Positions 55,640 through 64,000 of a stretch of DNA of 64,000 bases are shown here, piece after piece. The notes beneath the pieces are model-generated. The model saw only the letters and a program-made list of their open reading frames with translations, did not search any database and had not been told where the DNA came from. Every line of letters begins with the position of its first letter. Position 1 is the first letter of the stretch. Position numbers and translations under genes: made by a program. Origin of the DNA: Hibiscus mutabilis (lineage: Eukaryota; Streptophyta; Magnoliopsida; Malvales; Malvaceae); NCBI GenBank assembly GCA_019671005.1, contig CM033726.1:16551608-16615607 (forward strand), read 5' to 3'.

Positions 55640-57456
55640 ACTCTCCTAGCCTTGTTCTCTTGGACACAATGTCTTTAAGAAACTTGGCATAGTTTGGCAT
55701 TTGTTCAATTGCTTCCACCAATGGCAAGTTGATGTGGACTTGCTTTAGGATATCAAGAAACTTCTTGAATTGGTATTCTTGCTTTTGTCGCTTCAACCTT
55801 TGTGGGAATGGTGGTGGAAGTCGGATATCTTCTATCCTTTCATTGGTTTGAAACCTGATTGACGGCATTCTTTGGGACATCCGGAGTTGCCGGCGCGTTA
55901 CCAACTGGGGTTGCTGAGGCGTGCTTATCGCAAGTTGCCAAGGCGTATTTATCGTCGGTTGCCGAGGCATGTTTATTGCTGGTTGCCGCGGCAATTCCTG
56001 GTTCAGCATCTGAGGCTTTGCCGCTAGGTTCGTCTTGATCTTTTTGTGGAGTTTTGTTTGACGAGCGGGTTTGAACCTCTCTAAGTTGTTGGCCACTCTG
56101 GTGGTGATTGCCTTACATTGCTCATGGCGGTTCCTCTTGCGACTTGAGTATCGCTAGGTAAACCTCCGGTGGTCTAGTGTTGATTTTGAGCAAATTGTCC
56201 GACTTGATTTTCCAATGATTTGATTGCCGCCTCTTGGTTTTGCAATCTCATCTCGGTCTGTTAATAAAAGCATCAGTTCTTTTTATGAAATTACTATTCT
56301 CAGCCATATAAGATTGAGTTTTCATCATAAAAGCATTTAGAGAATTTTCCAAAGAACTAGATGTTGTCGGTTGTTCTTTGCGGCATCCATTGCCGTGGCA
56401 TATTTTCTTCGAATCCCGATGCTTGTGCATTTCGATTGTTCCGGTTTAGAGCATTGTTGGGATTACTCCATGAAAAATTCGGGTGCTTCTTCCAAGCTGG
56501 ATTGTATGTATTTGACATCATGTTGTTGCCCGATTGTAATTCCCCACATAGAAGCTAGATTCGGATTCTCGCATACATTCGGAAGAATTATGGTTATCAC
56601 CACATAACTCACAAAAAGAATCCATTACCTTGACTTCATGTGTGTTGTTTGTTTTTGCATGTTCGGACCATCTTGGTTAAAGCGCCAATTGTGCGAAATT
56701 GAATCGATGATCCTAGTTCATGTATTGTGGCTTAGCGTCTAACTCCTCCTCTTCTAGTAGATGGGAATTGATAATCATTCTTGGCCAGCCTGTTTAAAAT
56801 TTGCATTGCTTCTTTGGTGACTTATCTAGGAGTATGCCGTTTCCGAGGCGTCTAGCATCATCCTTGTTGGTGTATTCACGGCATTGTAAAACATTGTCAC
56901 TTGAGTCCACACACGGGAATCCGTGTAGAGGGCATTTGTGTAGAAGTTCTCTATATCGCTCCCAAGCCTCGTACATGGATTCATCATCCGCTGCCGAAAA
57001 GAAGTAATGTCGTTCTGAAGCTTATCGATTAAATTTGTAGGATTAAATCTAGCAAGGAAATCACGACAAAGATCAGTCCAAGATGCTATGGATCCGGCAG
57101 AATGCTATTTAGCCATGCTTTTGCCCTATCCTCGGTGAATAGGGGAATAATCTTAATCGTAAGACATCGGGGTGACTCCGTGTATCTTGAACGAGTTGCA
57201 AATCTCGAGGAAAGATTTCAAATGTTTGTCGTGCATCTTCATTTCTTTGAGCCGCCAAATTGACCTATTGTGTTGATCATATTAAACATTACCGGTTTCA
57301 ACTCAAAGTGGTCGGCTTCAATTTCGGGTGCGACAACTCCGGGTTAAGTCCATCAAGATCTTCTTCAAGATAGTCTCGAATAGTTCTGTTTCGTGCAAGA
57401 ATCACTCCTCCTCCCGCTCGAACATCTTGATTCATATTGCCGTCTTGATTTGCCAT
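55640..57456 (-). pseudogene. Athila-type gag, element 1
   Basis: An ATG at 57456 opens MANQDGNMNQDVRAGGGVIL, then TIRDYLEEDLDGLNPELS and FELKPVMFNMINTIGQFGG. The capsid helix block MYEAWERYRELLHKCPLHG lies at 56920-56976 and GNGILLDKSPKKQCKF follows. The C-terminal part (55494-56096) contains QPAINMPRQPTINTPWQLA-type repeats made by the 'ttgccNNggca' motif. It is frame-shifted in many places. The ATG is chosen because it lies about 190 bases after the primer site and starts the conserved block. Confidence 0.85.
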
Positions 57457-57648
57457 TTCTTCTCTTATCCTTCGTCTAAGTCTTTGTAAGGTTCGTTCGA
57501 TTTACGGATCAAAGGGATATTCGGTGGTGAAGTCGGTCTCGCCTGGTCATATACCAATGCAAAACCAAAGTTTGTTAGCCCTTTGAATTTTAAACAAGAA
57601 AAATAAAAAGAAAGTGCAAGAAAGTAAAAACAAAGTCGCTATTGCCAA

Positions 57649-57665
57649 TCCCCGGCAACGGCGCA
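57649..57665 (-). promoter_or_regulatory. Primer binding site, Asp tRNA
   Basis: Minus strand reads TGCGCCGTTGCCGGGGA, seven bases after the end of the 5' LTR. It matches the Asp tRNA complement typical of Athila apart from one missing G in TGGCGCC. Confidence 0.85.
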
Positions 57666-57672
57666 AAAAACT

Positions 57673-59191
57673 TGTTGCGCGTAATAAGTGCTACGCAATT
57701 GTGCAAGTATACACGTCGCAAGTTATAGTATAAAAGATATCGTCTCCACGAGGATTGGTGCCACTTCAAGAATCTAGTCTCTTGCCTTTGTAAAAAGTAA
57801 AAACACAAGTGAAGGATTATAGAAGTTTTAACTAATAACTAATCTAGAAAGCAATTAAGTAAAAGAAAAGATGAATTCGAATGAGAGAGATAGGCTAGGT
57901 TATCGTGAGTTGAGGTGTGATAGCCGATTGGATTGTCTTGGTGAAAGAGTGCACGGGCAACTCGGTTGCCGTGGCGACTTTACAACGGGGTTGCCTTGGC
58001 AACTAATTGATGGTTGCTTGGGCGACTAGTTGGGCAACTACTTGGGCGATCGGGCAGCAACTTCAAGGTTCGGCGGAGCGTTCTTCAATGGTTTCTTCTT
58101 ATCCCTAAGTCGAAACTCTAGCTACTTGTGCATGCCTTGATAATACATCCCCTGCGTGAATCAAGGGTGAACAACAACCAATCTTGCGCTCCTCTTAGCC
58201 GTTGAAATCCTTAACTTATTCCTAAGCCGGATTAATCTTCACCATCATTGGATTGAATAAAGATCATATTCATTCGTTTCTTGAATCTAACTCTCCCGAT
58301 ATTAGATAAATGGATGAAATCACGAGATCCTCTCCCAATTCACTCAAAACAATAATAAGAATCAAGAATGAATAAACCTTGAAATAGAAAAGTGCAAACT
58401 CTTATTACCTAAACAAAAACCAATAGTTTCTCACAACCACAAAACACAATAACCATAGCCAAGTAAATTTAGTTCATGGCTAGGTTCCAAAGAAACACGA
58501 GATAAACAATCCCTAGCATGAACCCAATCGAACAAGGAAGAAAAGATGAAGCTTGTCGAAAATTCCTTGCCCTAGATGCTTGCCGAAAATTCCCCTTGCT
58601 TCCTCTCTTGGAGTTGTCGAAATTCCCTCTTGCTCTCCCTATTGATCTTGTCGAAATCTCCTTGGTATTTATAGGGCTAGGCCAAAGTCCTTCTTTGAGG
58701 AGGAGTTTGAGTTGGAATTAAATTATCTTTAAAGAATATAATTCTTTATTATAATTTTATTCCTATTAGAACTTCTCCTATCCTCTTGGAATTTAATTCT
58801 TCTTTAATCTCTGCATGGCAATCAAATTCCTTTGGGCTTGGGCCTTGCTCCATGTCATCTTGGGCTTGTAAAATCATGAATTTCGACATCCCTATTGCTT
58901 TTAGTCTTTGTCGACAAATGCCATGGCAACTGGCTCGGCGTCTCCTTCATGCATTGCCCTGGCAACTAGCTCGGCATTGCTTTGGCAAGTGATCCTGCAC
59001 ATACACACACAAAAACACACCAAAGCAGCATCTATTTCCACAAAAATCACCAAGTTATGTAATCAAGCTCAACGATTGAAGGAAACATGGATTAATGCAT
59101 GAATGGCTAACTATGCAACTAATATGAGCCTAAGTCTAACAATAATATGAGTAAAAAGGGTAAGAAAAATAGTACTTTTGAACACTTATCA
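57673..59191 (-). mobile_element. Shared middle Athila-type LTR (1519 bp)
   Basis: TGATAAGTG at 59191 to CGCGCAACA at 57673. It serves as 5' LTR of the left internal region and 3' LTR of the right one. A purine tract precedes it at 59192-59201. It differs from 49177-50693 by scattered small changes. Confidence 0.95.
58666..58673 (-). promoter_or_regulatory. TATA box of the middle LTR
   Basis: Same CCCTATAAATACC as in the first LTR, at the same offset. It would drive the left element. Confidence 0.75.
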
Positions 59192-59475
59192 CACCCCAAA
59201 CTCGAACTATTGCTTGTCCTCAAGCAATGCAAACTCATAATTACCGCCAAGACTTCAAATTTTCAAACCGAGCTTTGAAATTGATTTCAATTCTCTCGAA
59301 CAGGGCACAAAGTATGATTGGCTTTTTATTTTTCGGAAAAATCGAGGAGTTACTCGGAATCAAACTATAATGCTTGTGAGTGTGTGCAGAGTTGTGTGCA
59401 AGTTGATTTTTCGGATTCTATGCAAACAATAGGTTTTCAAATTACTTCATTGGGTTTCTTTTTAACATGTTTTAA

Positions 59476-59663
59476 CTAGAGCCAATTTCGGGCACCTCTA
59501 GTGTTTTATTTTTAGTTTTCTTAAGTTAATTTAATCGACTAGAGCCGGTTTCGGGCACCTCTAGTAAAAAAAAAAAAATTTAACGCCTCCTAGAGCCAGT
59601 TTCGGGCACCTCTAGTGATCAATTTTTTTAGCATATGCTAGAGCCAATTTCGGGCACCTCTAG
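59476..59663 (-). repeat. Four hairpin repeats (copy 2)
   Basis: Same CTAGAG...CTCTAG units as at 50977-51164, with the same spacing. The second unit keeps the full form here ('tagagccggtttcgggcacctctag'), which suggests that its counterpart in copy 1 has lost bases. The remainder of 59202-60430 is non-coding. Confidence 0.9.
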
Positions 59664-60430
59664 CATTCATCCAATTTTTATTCTAATACCCCAATTAGTT
59701 AATTATCAACCTAAGTTTACTAGAACTCCTTAAATCAATCAAACCACAACAGTGTTTCATCAAATTTAGCATCATAGTAAAATTCTAAGTTTTTCCATGG
59801 TTATCCTAGAATAAAAATTCTATCAATTAAGTGCATTGGTAAAGTCATCATTGAATATTCATCAAATCTAAGCAATTCTTGTTCCAATTAAAGGCATGGC
59901 AAGCAATTTATGTATCCTAAATGTAATGCTTAAGATTAATGTAACTAAACATGGTAATTACTAATAACAATCCCCCCCAAACTCGAGTGAGGCATTGTCC
60001 TCAATGCATGCATAAAAATAACGAAAAATAACAATAAAAATAAAAATGCATACGAGGACTTACTCCGAGAGTTCGTCATCGTAGATGATTAGTTTCCTTC
60101 TAGTTGGCGTCTTGATTTTCTTGCTTGAATGCAATGGTTGTTTTCTTGTTCTTTGGGATGTCTTGACTTTGGTTGCCGTGGCATCTTTGGGGTTGGTTGC
60201 CGTGGCATCGCTTGTGCATGCATGAAGTAAGTTGCCGCGGCATCTTCTTCATTGGTTGCCGGGCAAGGATCTTGGTGATAAATTTCCTTAGCATAGTAGT
60301 TGTGAGTCTTGTTGTGAAAAAGAAAATAAAAAAACCTGAAAACTAAAGATAATGAAGAAAAAAATAAAATATCTCCTAAAAATAAAAATAAAAATAAAAA
60401 TAAAAAGAAAAAGGAAATACTGAGAGGAGA

Positions 60431-61700
60431 GCATGCTCATGCATCTCCTAAGTTGACCACTTCCTTGTTACGTTCCACATGGGCACCATTGTAGTGCTTC
60501 AATCTTTGTCCATTAACTTTGAATTCATGGTTGTCAGAGATAGACTTGATTATCACAGCACCATGGGAGAATGGTTTGACGACTTCAAATGGTCCCGACC
60601 ATCTTGATTTCAGCTTTTCGGGAAAAGTTTTAGCCGAGAATTGAATAGGAGAACTAGTTGCCCTGGCGTGAATTGCCGTGGCAATAGTTTCTTGTCGTGC
60701 CATCGCTTTGTTTTCTCCTTGTAGATTCGTGCATTGTTATAGGCGAGTGCACGAAATTCTTCTATCTCATTGAGATCCATCAAGCGCTTTTGTCCGCACT
60801 TTCCCAATCCATATTCACGGTCTTGATTGCCCAAGACGCCTTGTGCTCGATTTCCACCGGTAGATGACATGTTTTACCATAGACAAGCCGGAAGGGGGAC
60901 ATACCTAATGGTGTTTTGAATGCGGTGCGATATGCCCAAAGTCGTCATCTAGTCTTAATGACCAATCCTTCCTTGAGGGATTTACAACTTTCTCGAGTAT
61001 TCCCTTCAACTCCCGGTTGGAAATTTCGCTTGCCCGTTGGTTTGTGGGTGATATGCCGTGGCGATCTTGTGTGATATGCCAAGCGTTGCAACATCTTGGC
61101 AATTAGTCTGTTGTCAAAATGCTTGCCCCGTCGCTGATAATTGCTCTCGGCATCCCAAACCGTAAATATGTTTTTTCGCAGGAATCGTTGCACGGTCTTG
61201 GAATCGTCGTTGGGAACTGCAGCTGCCTCTACCCATTTAGACACATAGTCAACGGCGAGTAAGATGTAGAGGTTGCCGAATGAAGATGGGAAAGGTCCCA
61301 TAAAATCGATCCCCATACATCGAGCAGTTCCACCTCGATGATGTTTCGGAGTGGCATCTCATGTCGTCTAGAGATATTGCCCGTCCTCCGCAACGATCAC
61401 ATTGCTTGTAAAAGTCCCGGGCATCTTTGTACAATGTTGGCCAATACAAACCGGATTGCAAGACTTTGGCATGCGGTGTACGAAGTTCCTCCAAAATGTC
61501 CTCCATAGGGTGAAGAATGGCATTGTCGGAGTACATTCTGTTGCTCTTCTTCAGGGACACATCGGCGTATAACATGATCTGCACATTGTTTAAACAAAAG
61601 AGGCTCGTCCCAAAAGTAATGCTTAGCATCATGGCGGAACCGCTTCTTCCCTTTGTGAGTAATGCCATACGAAAAATACCACAAACAAGGAAGTTAACTA
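60431..61700 (-). pseudogene. Athila-type integrase, element 2
   Basis: The minus strand shows AKVLQSGLYWPTLYKDARDF with QCDRCGG, then GIDFMGPFPSSFGNLYILLA, VDYVSKWVEAAAVPNDDSKT, a shifted second Asp region and SNRELKGILEKVV with the Glu. The C-terminal FEVVKPFSHGAVIIKSISDN follows at 60437-60620. It parallels element 1 but is frame-shifted at different places, mostly next to CCG or CGG. Confidence 0.9.
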
Positions 61701-62430
61701 AATCTGCGTGCGGGTATTGCGAGGCATGTCTTTGCCGTAGTGTCTGCTCCCAAAATTGCCGATGCGTGTGCTTCCATGGTTGCCGAGGCGTCATGGGCTG
61801 TCGAGGCGTCAAGGGTTGCCGAGGCGATTAGAATTTGTTCATCCGGGAATGCATCGCATATCTCTAGATCCGCATCCTCTTCCCTATTATTGCGTTCCAA
61901 ACGTGATAAGTGATCGCCACTTGATTTTTGTTCTTTTCGTCCTTAATTTCAATATCAAATTCTTGTAAAAGTAATATCCAACGAATCAAACGAGGTTTAG
62001 CATCCTTTTTAGCAAATAAGTATTTGATTGCCGAATGGTCCGTATGAACAATTACCTTTGTACCAATTAAATAGGATCGAACTTGTCAAATGCGAAAACT
62101 ACAGCTAGTAACTCTTTCTCCGTTGTTGTGTAATTCACTTGAGCATCGTTAAGAGTTTTACTAGCGTAGTATATCACATGGAAGGTCTTACGTGCGTTGG
62201 CCTAGGACTGCTCCTACCGCGAAATCACTTGCATCACACATGAGCTCAAAAGGTAGCGTCCAACTGGTGGAACAACAATGGGTGCCGAGGCAAGCTTTTT
62301 CTTTAGGGTTTCAAATGCTTGAGTGCAAGAATCATCAAAATCGAAGACTTTATCCTGTTCAAGCAGATTACACAAAGGTTTAGTGATTTTAGAAAAATTA
62401 TGAATGAACCTCTGTAAAAAAACTCGCATG
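61701..62430 (-). pseudogene. Athila-type RNase H and linker, element 2
   Basis: Same order as element 1: DDSCTQAFETLKKKLASAPI near 62290-62330, the RNase H core in broken frames, and the Ala-rich linker (DASTAHDASATMEAHASAIL) at 61730-61830. The linker again reflects repeats of 'ttgccgaggcg', one unit of which has decayed to 'ttgccgatgcg'. Confidence 0.8.
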
Positions 62431-63350
62431 TCCAGAAAACTTGAATTCCTTTAACCGAATTTGGTGGGGGTAATCTCTCGATCACATCCACCTTGGCTTT
62501 GTCTACTTCAATTCCCTTGGATGAAATCTTATGGGCGAGCACTATTCCTTCATCTACCATAAAGTGGCATTTCTCCCAATTGAGGACTAAATCCGTTTCT
62601 TCACATCTTGCTAACACCCTCTCTAAATTGCCGAGGCAGCCGCCGAAGTCATTACCAAAAACCGAAAAATCATCCATGAAGATCTCAAGGAAGTCTTCGA
62701 CCATGTGCGAAAAAAGAGTGCCATCATGCATCTTTGGAAGGTTGCCGGGCATTACACAATCGAACGACATCCTTCGGAAGGCATAAGTACCGTAGGGGCA
62801 TGTGAAGGTTGTCTTTTCTTGATCTTACGGTGCTATGGCAATCTGATTGTAACCTGAATAACCATCAAGAAAACAGTAAAAGGGGTTTACCGCAAGACGG
62901 TCAAGCATTTGATCAATAAAGGGTAATGGGAAGTGATCTTTCCTAGTGGCTTTGTTTAGCTTTCGATAGTCCATACAAACCCTCCAACCGGTCACAGTCC
63001 TGGTTGGGATAAGTTCATTATTTTCATTGCTTACCACTATTATACCTCCCTTTTTCGGCACACATTGTACCGTACTTACCCACGTACTATCGGAGATAGG
63101 GTATATAATGCCGGCGTCAAGCCACTTGATGATTTCTTTCATTACAACCCCTTTCATGGCATGATTCAGTCTCCTCTGGGCCTCAATTGAAGGTTTGTGA
63201 TCATCTTCCAACAAGATCTTGTGCATGCACACCGCCGGGCTAATTCCCTTCAAGTCGGCAATTGTCCACCCTATTGCCTTTTTGTGTAGCTTCAACATGT
63301 TGATCAGCTTCTTTTCCTGCTCAGGCTGTAACTTAGAAGAAATAATTACA
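62431..63350 (-). pseudogene. Athila-type reverse transcriptase, element 2
   Basis: A long open stretch (62825-63610) carries CKxxGGI-like 'VPKKGGIIVVSNENNELIPT', VCMDYRKLNKATRKDHFPLP and FCFLDGYSGYNQIAIAP-like sequence with the first catalytic Asp. In the next frame (62303-62770) follow EIFMDDFSVFGNDFGGCLGN with the catalytic DD pair and ARCEETDLVLNWEKCHF. Only one frame change separates the two parts, so this copy is less damaged than element 1. Confidence 0.92.
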
Positions 63351-64000
63351 GGTAATGTATTATCGGTCCCTAAGTATACATATTTCAGTTGCTCTGGCAA
63401 TTCTTTCAACTCAAGAATTGGTGGATTTTCGATAAAGGGTTTTTCGATCTTACCTTCCTTACCTGAGTAGTCCAGTGGTTCAAAGTATGTACCTGGTCGA
63501 TTGACTAGCCAATTTGCCTCTTCTGGTTGTTCCTCATCGACCGGTTCTTCATACTCCTCATGTTCCTCGTGTTCGGCAATGTAGTTCTTTGAGGCAACTA
63601 AATTCTTCATCAGTTAAACTCTGCCGTGACATGAAGTAGTTGGAATTCTTTGGATCATCTGCATGCCTTAGTGTTTGGAACACATTTAGTTTTACCTGCT
63701 GGTCATTCACCCTCATTGTGAGTTCTCCTTTTCAACATCAATCAAAGTTCTCCCTGCCGCTAGGAATGGTCTCCCGAGAATGATAGGTGCATGCTCATCG
63801 CTTCACAATCCAAAATAATAAAGTCAGCGGGAAAAATAAATTTATCAACTTTTACCAAGTATGTCCTCGATTTTTTCCTCTAGATGCACATAGGATCCAT
63901 TGGCTAGTCAGTAGCATAAGCTGTTGTAGGTCTTGCCTTCCCGATTCCTAGTTTCGAAAACCGATTTAGGCATCAAGTTTATGCTAGCCCCTAGGTCGCA
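63351..64000 (-). pseudogene. Athila-type protease-RT spacer and protease end, element 2 (cut by window)
   Basis: The spacer EEYEEPVDEEQPEEANWLVN and KPFIENPPILELKELPEQL joins in frame with RT. Further right, the region matching GELTMRVNDQQVKLNVFQTL and then the LGASINLMPKSV protease core reaches the window edge. Gag and the outer LTR are not in view. Confidence 0.85.

Larger units (their letters stand above)
49177..64000 (-). mobile_element. Tandem Athila-type element: LTR-internal-LTR-internal (runs out of the window)
   Basis: Two LTRs (49177-50693 and 57673-59191) and two internal regions (50694-57672 and 59192-64000 on) lie head to tail on the minus strand. The PBS reads TGGCGCCGTTGCCGGGGA-like with one base missing, matching Asp tRNA, which is typical of Athila. 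The gag, RT and RNase H blocks are also Athila-like. No envelope-like frame is found between integrase and the 3' LTR. The shared middle LTR means a product of unequal crossover, or a chain of further units to the right. Confidence 0.9.

Overview
This is a nuclear plant window made almost entirely of nested transposable elements, with one intact-looking host gene. AT-rich intergenic DNA, Ogre/Tat, Athila and chromovirus LTR elements, a LINE, CACTA and Harbinger elements and a TMKL1-like kinase point to a eudicot. The repeat families remind me of cotton (Malvaceae), but that is pattern memory, not proof.

Layout. 1-454 is a cut-off Athila-type LTR (minus). 455-1217 is a broken chromovirus-type LTR (minus). 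1218-11317 is a gag-only Ogre/Tat-like element (plus) with large tandem arrays before its 3' LTR. 11318-14605 is a broken Ty1/copia pol (minus). 14740-29568 is a chromovirus in the form LTR-internal-LTR-internal-LTR, flanked by the same 5-bp duplication. Its middle LTR is a chimera of the two outer ones. 29569-30840 is the tail of another LTR. 30841-42000 holds small DNA elements, several tRNA-derived SINEs and the only apparently intact host gene, a two-exon membrane-anchored kinase-like gene at 33587-34842 (minus).

42820-43551 is a gypsy gag/protease scrap. 43552-45535 is a LINE reverse transcriptase (minus), cut by a 2.5-kb CACTA transposon at 45536-48070 with a TCT target duplication. The CACTA carries five exons, introns included, of a host gene for a SAPS-domain (SIT4/PP6 phosphatase-associated) protein. 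LINE scraps resume at 48074. From 49177 to the window end is an Athila-type element (minus) in a second tandem form: LTR-internal-LTR-internal.

No genes act together as a pathway. The interest lies in the structures: a Pack-CACTA gene capture, a chimeric LTR that records an unequal crossover, inherited stop codons shared by both internal copies, and copy differences concentrated on CAG/CTG or CCG sites. The last pattern suggests base-calling errors at methylated cytosines, so many frameshifts here may be artefacts. Protein-family calls are from motif recognition by eye.
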